Below are positions 1-6,098 of a stretch of 28,846 bases of DNA, piece by piece. The notes under the pieces are model-generated. The model worked only from the letters and a program-made list of their open reading frames with translations, did no database searches and was not told the DNA's origin. Origin of the DNA: an uncultured Eubacteriales bacterium (GTDB taxonomy: Bacteria; Bacillota; Clostridia; Oscillospirales; Oscillospiraceae); contig UQGJ01000031.1 of NCBI GenBank assembly GCA_900540545.1, positions 1 to 28,846 on the forward strand, written 5' to 3'. The translations under genes and the position numbers were made by a program. Each line of letters begins with the position of its first letter. The first letter of the stretch is position 1.

Positions 1-274
1 GGGCCGAGGCCGCCGCCACGGCGGAGAGCGCGAGGAGGGAGGCGGCGGCCGGGGCGGCCTGGACGGCGGGGGCGGACGCCTCCGGCCCCGGCAGGGCGGA
101 GAGGACCGCCCCCACGGGGAGCAGGAAGGCCCCCAGCACGGCCAGCCGCAGGCCGAACTGCCAGCGGGCGGAACAGCGGCCCTCCGTCCACAGCCGGGCG
201 AGCTGGACCAGCAGGTACAGGCCGCCGCCGGTGAGGGACAGGGCCAGCGCCTGGTGAAACACGGCGTCCAGCAT
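1..274 (-). CDS. BlaR1/MecR1-type M56 sensor protein, N-terminal part only
   Basis: The reading frame starts at an ATG three bases after the BlaI-like stop codon and runs off the left edge, so only about 91 residues are visible. They show an N-terminal hydrophobic segment (about residues 5-24), a short charged loop with Arg and Trp, and a second hydrophobic segment (about 43-62) followed by an Ala/Pro-rich stretch. This fits the membrane-embedded start of M56-family antirepressor peptidases, which sense a cell-wall signal and cause cleavage of their partner BlaI/MecI repressor. The zinc-site and sensor regions lie outside the window. The assignment therefore rests mainly on tight coupling to the BlaI-like gene and on the hydrophobic pattern. 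Another small membrane protein cannot be excluded. Confidence 0.68.
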   Translation of the reverse strand, partial: MLDAVFHQALALSLTGGGLYLLVQLARLWTEGRCSARWQFGLRLAVLGAFLLPVGAVLSALPGPEASAPAVQAAPAAASLLALSAVAAASA

Positions 275-277
275 GGC

Positions 278-667
278 CTACGGCTCCTGTTCCAGCCGGA
301 GGAACCAGTCCTTCAGCTCGGCCAGGGTCTGGGCGTCCGGGGTCTCCTCGCCGCAGAGGGCGGTCATCAGGCTCTGCACCGAGCCGCCGTGGACCTGGCC
401 CAGGAAGGCGGCGGTCTCGGCCCGCTTGTACTCATCCTCGGTCATCGCGGCGGTGTAGCGGCTGGGCCGTCCCCGGCCCTGCTTGTCCACCCGGATCAGG
501 CCCTTGGCGGCCAGCCGGGACAGGAAGGTGAGGACCGTGTTGAGCTTCCAGTCCCGGCTCTGGAGCAGGGCGGCGTGGAGGGCGGGGGAGGTGGCGGAAC
601 CGCCCATGGCCCACACCGCGCGCATGACCTCCTGCTCGGACTCGGACATTTTAGGGAGCTGGTTCAT
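278..667 (-). CDS. blaI: BlaI/MecI/CopY-family transcriptional repressor
   Basis: A 129-residue winged-helix repressor. The N-terminal half has the family pattern: a start MNQLPKMSESEQEVM, a Trp-containing helix (RAVWAMG), a helix with WKLNTVLTFLSRLAAKGL as recognition helix, and the wing (DKQGRGRPSRYTAAMTEDEY). The C-terminal half is the dimerization region, ending in LEQEP. The family represses its own operon until the M56 partner cleaves it. I chose the ATG at 667 because GGAG lies about nine bases upstream; a GTG nine bases earlier would overlap that site. It is followed after three bases by the M56 gene, so the two form one operon. No beta-lactamase or PBP gene is visible, so the regulated target is unknown. 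Confidence 0.9.
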   Translation of the reverse strand: MNQLPKMSESEQEVMRAVWAMGGSATSPALHAALLQSRDWKLNTVLTFLSRLAAKGLIRVDKQGRGRPSRYTAAMTEDEYKRAETAAFLGQVHGGSVQSLMTALCGEETPDAQTLAELKDWFLRLEQEP

Positions 668-682
668 GAAAATCACTCCAAC

Positions 683-735
683 CTACATAATGTAGTTTAT
701 AGGTGGATTCTACAACTTGTAGAATGGAATGTCAA
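683..735 (-). promoter_or_regulatory. blaI promoter with two BlaI-type palindromic operators
   Basis: On the minus strand a TTGACA (735-730) and a TAGAAT (712-707) are separated by 17 bases, a near-consensus sigma-A promoter. Two 13-bp palindromes lie here: CTACAACTTGTAG (710-722), between and overlapping the promoter elements, and CTACATAATGTAG (683-695), between the promoter and the blaI start. Both carry the TACA-N3-TGTA core known from BlaI/MecI operators, and their centres are 27 bp apart. Autorepression is the expected consequence. Confidence 0.85.
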
Positions 736-742
736 GTAACAC

Positions 743-772
743 TTGAAAAACATACTATTCCCGTGGTATTAT
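743..772 (+). promoter_or_regulatory. iscR promoter with candidate Rrf2 site
   Basis: TTGAAA (743-748) and TATTAT (767-772) are spaced by 18 bases. The spacer contains CATACTATTC (751-760) and ATTCCCGT (757-764). The first matches 9 of 10 bases of a motif in the nifS promoter and 8 of 10 of one upstream of nifU. The second octamer also occurs at 5214-5221 upstream of nifU. A repressor bound here would cover the promoter. Confidence 0.6.
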
Positions 773-803
773 AGGTGCAACAAAAGGAATGGGGAGGATC
801 CCA

Positions 804-1238
804 ATGAAGATTTCCACCAAGGGGCGGTACGCCCTGCGCCTCATGCTGGACCTGGCCCTGGCCGAGCCCGGCGCGCCGGTCCCCCTCCGGGACGTGGCCC
901 AGCGGCAGGACATTTCCGACAAATATCTGGAGCAGATCGTGACCCCCCTGTCCCGGGCGGGGCTGGTGCGCAGCGTCCGGGGGGCCGGGGGCGGCTATCT
1001 GCTGACCCGGGAGCCCAAGGACTACACCGTGGGGGAGATTCTGCGCCCTCTGGAGGGGAGTCTGGCCCCGGTGAGCTGCGTGGACGGCAGCGAGTGCTGC
1101 GCCCGGGCCGAGCAGTGCGTCACCCTGGACGTGTGGCGGGAGATCCAGCAGGCGGTCTCCGGCGTGGTGGACCACATCACCCTGGCCGACCTGGTGGAGA
1201 AGCAGCACGCCAAGGCGGCCCAACTGGCGGGAGAGTAA
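804..1238 (+). CDS. iscR: Rrf2-family Fe-S cluster regulator (IscR-like)
   Basis: A 144-residue Rrf2 winged-helix protein. The N-terminus MKISTKGRYALR and the recognition helix region (ISDKYLEQIVTPLSRAGLVRS) followed by the wing GAGGGYLL are typical. Cysteines at residues 92, 98, 99 and 105 fall in the IscR cluster-binding loop (E. coli IscR uses 92, 98 and 104), so it probably senses a [2Fe-2S] cluster. The ATG at 804 is preferred over one at 789 because GGGGAGG sits just before it. The next Fe-S genes, nifS and nifU, are downstream on the same strand but separated by minus-strand genes. It most likely represses itself and those genes. CymR-type cysteine regulation is less likely because CymR lacks the cysteine cluster. 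Confidence 0.88.
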   Translation: MKISTKGRYALRLMLDLALAEPGAPVPLRDVAQRQDISDKYLEQIVTPLSRAGLVRSVRGAGGGYLLTREPKDYTVGEILRPLEGSLAPVSCVDGSECCARAEQCVTLDVWREIQQAVSGVVDHITLADLVEKQHAKAAQLAGE

Positions 1239-1239
1239 G

Positions 1240-1280
1240 AAAAAAGGACCCCCACCCACTTTACAAGTGGGTGGGGGTCC
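1240..1280. terminator. Bidirectional terminator between iscR and the RCC1 gene
   Basis: A perfect 16-bp stem (1246-1261 with 1265-1280) and a 3-base loop. Six A residues at 1240-1245 form a U-tract for the minus-strand RCC1 transcript, so it is strongest in that direction. The + side is followed by a weaker T-rich stretch. Confidence 0.88.
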
Positions 1281-1286
1281 TCTGTC

Positions 1287-2867
1287 TCATTTGAGCCCCT
1301 CTAACACGCGCTGCGGTAAATCTTTGTTTGCATGATTGCCAGTGCCCAACTGGTAGTTTTTGTTTCGGCCCCAAGTGTAGAGCGCGCCGTCGCCGGTCAC
1401 CGCCAGGTTGTGATACATGCCGGAGGCAATGTAGACCACGTTCTGGGGCAGGGCGTCCACCTTGATGGTCGCCGTGCAGGCGATTTCGCAGGTCCCGTTG
1501 CCCAACTGACCGTACTCCCCGTAGCCCCAGGTGTAGACCTCCCCCTTCTGGGTCAGGGCCATGGAGGTCTCGTTGCCGGCGGAGACCTGGACCACGCCGG
1601 TGAGGCTCTGCACCACCTGCGGCTCGGTGGACATGCTCAGCGTCTCGCCGTTCCCCAGCTCCCCATAGCTGTTGCAGCCCCAGGCGTAGACGGTGCCGTC
1701 GGCGCCGGCGGCCAGGGAGTGAATCGTGCCCGCCGCCACGTCCACGATGCCGGCCAGGCCGGAGACCTGGACGGGGGCGTCCCGGGACTCGGTGGTGCCG
1801 TCGCCAAGCTGGCCCCAGTGGTTGTTCCCCCAGGCGTAGACATCTCCATGGCTGTCCAGCGCCAGGCAGTGTCCGTTGCCGCCGGAGACCCGGACGATGT
1901 CGGTCAGGCCGGGGACCTGCGCGGGCTGCTCGTTGAGGTACCACTGCCAAACGGTGCCGTCGTCCTTTACCGCCAGTATATCGGTTTGTCCGGCCGCGAT
2001 GGCCGTTACGCCGCTGATGTCCACCGCCTGAGGCTCGCTGTCCCGATTGTAGCCCCACTGCCATACGGTGCCGTCGGCCTTCAGCACCACGGAGAAGTCA
2101 GACCCGGCGGCCACCGCCACGGCGGACAGGCCCTGGACCGCCATGGGGGCCGTGGACTCGGTTACGTCCCTACCCTGGCCAAGCTGCATGGAATCGTTGG
2201 AGCCCCACGCCAGAAGGGTGCCGTCTTCCTTCAGGGCCAGGGTGTGCGTCATGCCCCCGGCGGTCACGCTGGTCTGGGGCGGTACGCTGACCGGCTGGAC
2301 AGGCGCCGCGGCGCCGCCCCCGCTGGTGACGACGATATTTTTCCCGTTCCAGTCCACGCCGAAGCCCAGCGCCTTGCCCAGGTCCCGGAGCTGGAAGTAG
2401 GTATAGGCCCCGCCCTCTGCGTCGGTCAGGACGATGGCCGACAGAGTCACCTCTGCCCCGTCGATTTTGACGGGCGCCGTGTTGACGCTGTACGGCTGGT
2501 CGCCGCTGAAGGGGGTGGACAGCTCGGAGCCGTCGGGCTGATAGGCTGTTTTGCTCTGAATGACGACCGCGCCGTCCCACGTCACTTGGAACTGTGCGGG
2601 GGTGCCGTTCAAAACGCTGGCAATGTCCCGAAGCTTCACATAGTTCGTCTCGTTGCCGTTGCCGTCCTTCAGGGCGTAGGTGTGGAAGGGAACGGCCTTC
2701 CCGTCCACAAAGACCGCCTGTGTCCGGGCGTAGGCCGTCCCCGCCTGGGCGGCCTGGGCGGCGGGCAGACAGAGCATGGAGGCCGCCAGCGCGGCGGCCA
2801 TGAGCAGGGACACGATTCGGGGAGACAGGTTGCGTTTCCTGCGGATTTTTGAACTTGAACCAGTCAT
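1287..2867 (-). CDS. Secreted protein: copper-amine-oxidase-like N domain plus seven RCC1 repeats
   Basis: A 526-residue exported protein. Residues 1-40 form a signal peptide (basic N-terminus, hydrophobic core LLMAAALAASMLCL, cleavage near AQAA). Residues about 50-180 resemble the copper amine oxidase N-terminal-like domain of Firmicute wall proteins, with FVDGKAVPF, NYVKLRDIA and YTYFQLRDLGKALG. After a Pro-rich linker, residues 201-526 hold seven RCC1-type repeats, seen as recurring AWG-N-xGQLGxG and HxLAL motifs. Seven repeats are enough for a complete beta-propeller. The start ATG has GGAGG eight bases upstream; longer upstream extensions lack one. RCC1 propellers usually bind proteins, so a surface scaffold or adhesin-like role is an inference. 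No anchor motif or catalytic site is visible. Confidence 0.85.
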   Translation of the reverse strand: MTGSSSKIRRKRNLSPRIVSLLMAAALAASMLCLPAAQAAQAGTAYARTQAVFVDGKAVPFHTYALKDGNGNETNYVKLRDIASVLNGTPAQFQVTWDGAVVIQSKTAYQPDGSELSTPFSGDQPYSVNTAPVKIDGAEVTLSAIVLTDAEGGAYTYFQLRDLGKALGFGVDWNGKNIVVTSGGGAAAPVQPVSVPPQTSVTAGGMTHTLALKEDGTLLAWGSNDSMQLGQGRDVTESTAPMAVQGLSAVAVAAGSDFSVVLKADGTVWQWGYNRDSEPQAVDISGVTAIAAGQTDILAVKDDGTVWQWYLNEQPAQVPGLTDIVRVSGGNGHCLALDSHGDVYAWGNNHWGQLGDGTTESRDAPVQVSGLAGIVDVAAGTIHSLAAGADGTVYAWGCNSYGELGNGETLSMSTEPQVVQSLTGVVQVSAGNETSMALTQKGEVYTWGYGEYGQLGNGTCEIACTATIKVDALPQNVVYIASGMYHNLAVTGDGALYTWGRNKNYQLGTGNHANKDLPQRVLEGLK

Positions 2868-2937
2868 TCGGAGTTCCTCCCTCTCGTTGTTCGGCCGGTT
2901 TGCGCGTTTGCGTCGAACTTTGGCCGCTTGCACAACA

Positions 2938-2966
2938 AGTATACCATGGCGGTGCCATCCCTGCAA
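2938..2966 (-). promoter_or_regulatory. Promoter of the RCC1 gene
   Basis: On the minus strand TTGCAG (2966-2961) and TATACT (2943-2938) are separated by 17 bases, about 70 bases before the start codon. It is divergent from the nifS promoter 20 bp away. Confidence 0.6.
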
Positions 2967-2985
2967 CGGGAACACAAAAAGAGGG

Positions 2986-3034
2986 TTGACAAGGGGGAAT
3001 ATGCTGGGTATAATCATAGTATTCAGATATGAAT
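2986..3034 (+). promoter_or_regulatory. nifS promoter, perfect consensus, with candidate IscR operator
   Basis: TTGACA (2986-2991), a 17-base spacer and TATAAT (3009-3014) make an exact sigma-A consensus. Directly downstream lies CATAGTATTC (3015-3024), which overlaps the inverted repeat ATTCA-GATA-TGAAT (3021-3034). A perfect promoter with an operator at the start site suits a gene held down by a repressor. Confidence 0.8.
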
Positions 3035-3072
3035 TAAGTAAATTGTATGTTTTCTGGAAGGAGCTGACAAGC

Positions 3073-4263
3073 ATGTCCCACTTCATTTATGCCGACCACG
3101 CGGCCACCACCCGCCTGTCCGACCGGGCGCTGGAGGCCATGATGCCCTATTTTCAGGACGATTACGGCAATCCGTCCAGCCTCTACGCCTTCGGGCAGGA
3201 TGCCAAGAGCCGGCTGGAGGAGGCCCGGGGGGCCATCGCCGCCCATCTGAACGCCCGGCCGGAGGAGATTTTCTTCACCTCCGGCGGCACCGAGGCCGAC
3301 AACTGGGCCCTGAAGGGGGCAGCCGAGCTGGGGGCGGCCAAGGGCAAGAAGCACATCATCACCTCGGCCATCGAGCACCACGCCATCCTCCACACGGCCC
3401 AGTGGCTGGAAAAGCAGGGCTTTGCGGTCACCTATCTGCCGGTGGACGGGCTGGGCAGGGTGGACCCGGAGGCGGTGAAGGCCGCCATCCGGCCGGACAC
3501 CGCCCTCATCTCCATCATGGCGGCCAACAACGAGATCGGCACCGTGGAGCCCATCGCCGCTATCGGGGCCATCGCCCGGGCGGCGGGGGTGCTGTTCCAC
3601 ACCGACGCCGTCCAGGTGGTGGGCCACATCCCCGTGGACGTGGCGGCGTGGAACTGCGACCTGCTGTCCTTCTCGGGCCACAAGTTCCACGGGCCCCGGG
3701 GCGTGGGCGGGCTGTATGTCCGCAAGGGGCTGCGGCTGCCGCCTCTGGTCCACGGCGGCGGGCAGGAGAAGGGCCGCCGCTCCGGTACGGAGAACGTGGC
3801 CGGGGCGGTGGGCATGGCCGCCGCCCTCACCGAGGCCGCGGCGGGCATGGAGGCCGAGGCCCAGCGCCTGGCCGCCCTGCGGGACCGGCTGCTGGACGGC
3901 CTGGGCGCACTGCCCTACGCCAAGGTCACCGGCGACCGGGAAAACCGGCTGCCCGGCACCGCGTCCCTGGTGTTCGAGGGGGTGGAGGGGGAGGCCCTGC
4001 TGCTCCATCTGGACGCCAAGGGCATCTGCGCCTCCTCCGGCTCGGCCTGTTCCTCGGCCACCCTGGACCCCTCCCACGTGCTGCTGGCCATCGGCCTGCC
4101 CCACGAGGTGGCCCACGGGTCCCTGCGGCTGAGCCTGGGCCGGGAGAATACCGACGCCGACGTGGACTACCTGCTGAAAGAGGTCCCGGAGGTGGTGGCC
4201 TACCTCCGGGATATGTCCCCGGTGTGGGACAAGGCCGCCGGGAAGCCGGTCTGGTACGGCTAA
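3073..4263 (+). CDS. nifS: Cysteine desulfurase (NifS/IscS family)
   Basis: A 396-residue PLP enzyme of fold type I that takes sulfur from cysteine as a persulfide and hands it to the NifU scaffold. Visible features are the N-terminal YADHAATTRLS, the cofactor-binding TSGGTEADNWALKG and IEHHA (102-103), the PLP lysine in SFSGHKFHGPRG (K204), RSGTEN, and the mobile-loop active cysteine in SSGSACSS (C326). Length and motif order are normal for group I desulfurases. The ATG at 3073 has GGAAGGAG nine bases upstream; the same frame is open further upstream but runs through the promoter. The partner nifU lies 1 kb downstream beyond an inverted collagen-like gene, so the two are not co-transcribed in the usual way. 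Confidence 0.95.
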   Translation: MSHFIYADHAATTRLSDRALEAMMPYFQDDYGNPSSLYAFGQDAKSRLEEARGAIAAHLNARPEEIFFTSGGTEADNWALKGAAELGAAKGKKHIITSAIEHHAILHTAQWLEKQGFAVTYLPVDGLGRVDPEAVKAAIRPDTALISIMAANNEIGTVEPIAAIGAIARAAGVLFHTDAVQVVGHIPVDVAAWNCDLLSFSGHKFHGPRGVGGLYVRKGLRLPPLVHGGGQEKGRRSGTENVAGAVGMAAALTEAAAGMEAEAQRLAALRDRLLDGLGALPYAKVTGDRENRLPGTASLVFEGVEGEALLLHLDAKGICASSGSACSSATLDPSHVLLAIGLPHEVAHGSLRLSLGRENTDADVDYLLKEVPEVVAYLRDMSPVWDKAAGKPVWYG

Positions 4264-4266
4264 GCT

Positions 4267-5187
4267 TTAAGTGGGGACGGCGCTGTCTCCCAGCCGAATG
4301 ACCGTGTGGGCCATGTCCTCCACGAGGAAGCCGCTGTCGCTGGCCCGGACCTCCAGGCTGGCGGGGAGGGCGTCCACCCGGTAGGGGACGTGGAAGGACA
4401 GGGTGGCGATCTCGCTGGTGGAGGCGAAGGTGTGGTGGGCCACCCCGCCGGGGACCTCCACGCCGTTGAGGTACAGCCGCAGATAGACCGAGGCCGGGAT
4501 GGGCGTGCCGGGCTCCACCGCCACGCTGGCGTTGAATTCCGAGAGGTAGACGCCGCTCTGATGGATGACCACGTCGGGGGAACCGGCGTCGTGGGTGATG
4601 GCCGTGCCGGAGATCAGGGGCGTGCTGTTGAACACCAGCGCGCTGTCCGGGCCGGTGGGCTGGCCGGAGTCGTCCACCGTGGCCAGCACCTCCGGCGCGC
4701 CGCCGCCCCCGTCCTGTCCCCGGGGAATGACGAAGTCGAAGATGGCGTTGTACTCGTCCCCGGAGTTGGTGACCTCCACCGGCGTTCCGGGTTCCCCGGT
4801 GGTGACGGTGCCCACTTGGATGGTGGCGGCGGGTCCGGTGGGACCCTCCGGGCCTTCCGGGCCTGCGGGGCCCTCCGGACCCTCTGGGCCGGTAGGGCCT
4901 TCCGGCCCCTCTGGTCCGACAGGGCCCTCAGGGCCTTCCGCACCTGCGGGGCCCTCTGGACCCTCCGGCCCGATGGGGCCTGCCGGGCCCTCCGGGCCGG
5001 TCTCCCCCCTGGTGCCCATGGGACCCACGGCACCGTCCGCCCCCGTGGGTCCAGCGGGTCCAATGGGCCCTTCTGGCCCCTGGGGTCCTGCCGGACCCTG
5101 GGGACCAGCCGGACCGGGCACACAGCAGCAGACCGGCGGCGCAGGGGGACAGCAGGCCGGTTCGATGGGATGCTTATAGACATTCAT
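4267..5187 (-). CDS. Collagen-like (Gly-X-Y) surface protein with BclA-like C-terminal domain
   Basis: A 306-residue protein. Residues 1-24 are Cys/Pro-rich (CCPPAPPVCCC) without a signal peptide. Residues 25-120 are 32 uninterrupted G-X-Y triplets, mostly GPE, GPA and GPT, expected to form a collagen triple helix. A short connector with VTNSGDEYNAIFDFVIPRG follows, then a beta-rich domain (about 164-306) like the trimeric head of BclA-type exosporium proteins. No secretion signal plus a Cys-rich start suits a protein made in the mother cell and placed on the spore surface, but that is inference. The start is the ATG with AAAGGAG nine bases upstream. Its stop lies three bases from the convergent nifS stop, with no terminator between them. 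Confidence 0.85.
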   Translation of the reverse strand: MNVYKHPIEPACCPPAPPVCCCVPGPAGPQGPAGPQGPEGPIGPAGPTGADGAVGPMGTRGETGPEGPAGPIGPEGPEGPAGAEGPEGPVGPEGPEGPTGPEGPEGPAGPEGPEGPTGPAATIQVGTVTTGEPGTPVEVTNSGDEYNAIFDFVIPRGQDGGGGAPEVLATVDDSGQPTGPDSALVFNSTPLISGTAITHDAGSPDVVIHQSGVYLSEFNASVAVEPGTPIPASVYLRLYLNGVEVPGGVAHHTFASTSEIATLSFHVPYRVDALPASLEVRASDSGFLVEDMAHTVIRLGDSAVPT

Positions 5188-5213
5188 ACGGGATGACTCC
5201 TTTCCTGAGAGAG

Positions 5214-5233
5214 ATTCCCGTACCATAGTATGC
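5214..5233 (+). promoter_or_regulatory. Candidate IscR/Rrf2 site upstream of nifU
   Basis: ATTCCCGT (5214-5221), shared with the iscR promoter, is followed by CATAGTATGC (5224-5233), which matches nine of ten bases of the nifS motif. No convincing -35/-10 pair was found for nifU, although TAGTAT inside the motif could serve as a -10. The site also lies just upstream of the divergent collagen-like gene and could affect it. Confidence 0.45.
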
Positions 5234-5294
5234 AGAAATTTTGACACGGTGCGGGCGGCAAGGTCCCGCAGAGAAAGGAAAAGGAGCGATTATT

Positions 5295-5738
5295 ATGCTG
5301 TATTCTGAGAAGGTCATGGACCATTTTGAGCACCCCCGGAACGTGGGGGAGATCGAGAACGCCGACGGGGTGGGCCAGGTGGGCAACCCCAAGTGCGGCG
5401 ACATCATGAAGATGTATCTGAAGATCGAGGACGGCGTCATCACCGACGTGAAGTTCAAGACCTTCGGCTGCGGGTCGGCCATCGCCACCTCCTCCATGGC
5501 CACCGAGCTCATCAAGGGCAAGTCCATCGAGGAGGCCCTGGGGCTGACCAACGCCGCCGTGGCCGAGGCCCTGGACGGCCTGCCCGCGTACAAGATGCAC
5601 TGTTCCGTGCTGGCCGAGGAGGCCATCAAGGCCGCCCTGGGGGACTACTACCGCCGCCAGGGCCTGCCCGTGCCGCCGGAGTGCGTCCTGCCCTGCGAGG
5701 AGGACGAGCACGGCGGATGCTGCTGCGGGTGCGAGTGA
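5295..5738 (+). CDS. nifU: Fe-S cluster scaffold protein (NifU/IscU N-domain type)
   Basis: A 147-residue scaffold on which Fe-S clusters are built from iron and the sulfur delivered by NifS. The start MLYSEKVMDHFEHPRNVGE is characteristic. The three conserved cluster cysteines are visible in NPKCGD (C34, with D36), FGCGSA, and MHCSVLAEEAI. After the standard core the protein carries an extra tail with CVLP-CEEDEHGG-CCCGCE, six additional cysteines not needed for the IscU fold. The start has AAAAGGAG eight bases upstream. It is separated from nifS by the opposing collagen-like gene. No clear terminator follows; the next sequence is a dispersed repeat. Confidence 0.93.
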   Translation: MLYSEKVMDHFEHPRNVGEIENADGVGQVGNPKCGDIMKMYLKIEDGVITDVKFKTFGCGSAIATSSMATELIKGKSIEEALGLTNAAVAEALDGLPAYKMHCSVLAEEAIKAALGDYYRRQGLPVPPECVLPCEEDEHGGCCCGCE

Positions 5739-5781
5739 GGGAGGCGGAGTCCCTTCGTCCCCCGCAGGGGAGGGGGAAAAA

Positions 5782-6029
5782 CGCACCAGCCTTGCCGGGC
5801 ATTGCCATGCTAGGCGCTCCGCGCCAGCGCATGCGGGTGACCGATTGCACGTTAGGCCGTAACGGCCGGGGCGGATGCGAAAGGGCAGACTTGTCACCTC
5901 TAGCCGGTCTCAACCACCCTGCCCCGTTGGCGCCGCCCCTGGGTCCAGGGCCGAAGCCCTGGTTTTCTTTCCGTCCTCTTTCTCAAACGAGAAAGAGGAC
6001 CCCCGCGCGGGAGCGCCGCCCCCCGGAGG
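5782..6029 (+). repeat. Dispersed hairpin-rich intergenic repeat, copy A
   Basis: This fills most of the nifU-ilvD gap. It shares a colinear series of blocks with copy B (20399-20647, opposite strand) and copy C (28631-28846). Shared blocks include TTGCCGGG, the palindrome GGCCGTAACGGCC (5855-5867), GGCAGACTTGTCACC, CTAGCCGGT and CGTTGGCG. Next come a hairpin CCAGGGC-CGAA-GCCCTGG (5945-5962) and a terminal 12-bp hairpin (5973-5984 with 5989-6000) built on the sequence around TCTTTCTC. Loops and stem bases differ between copies while pairing is kept. No open frame is conserved across the copies and no transposase is present. Confidence 0.85.
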
Positions 6030-6047
6030 GACTCCGTCTCTGCAAAG

Positions 6048-6080
6048 AAAGAGGGCCGCGCACCTCCCGGCGCGCGGCCC
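6048..6080 (-). terminator. Terminator after ilvD
   Basis: On the minus strand, GGGCCGCGC (6080-6072) and GCGCGGCCC (6061-6053) form a 9-bp stem, followed by TCTTTCTTT. It lies about 20 bases after the ilvD stop. Confidence 0.7.
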
Positions 6081-6098
6081 CGCAAAAACCCTATTTCC

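Noticed and set aside
1332..2852. A 506-codon open frame antisense to the RCC1 gene
   Set aside because: It shadows a gene with signal peptide, repeats, ribosome site, promoter and terminator; the antisense protein has no recognisable features.
2776..3072. N-terminal extension of NifS by 99 codons
   Set aside because: The extension reads through the divergent promoter region and the nifS promoter itself; the internal ATG has a strong ribosome site and the family's normal start.
4830..5115. Regular short repeats resembling an array
   Set aside because: They are the codons of Gly-X-Y triplets in the collagen-like gene, with no spacers or constant repeat length, so not CRISPR.
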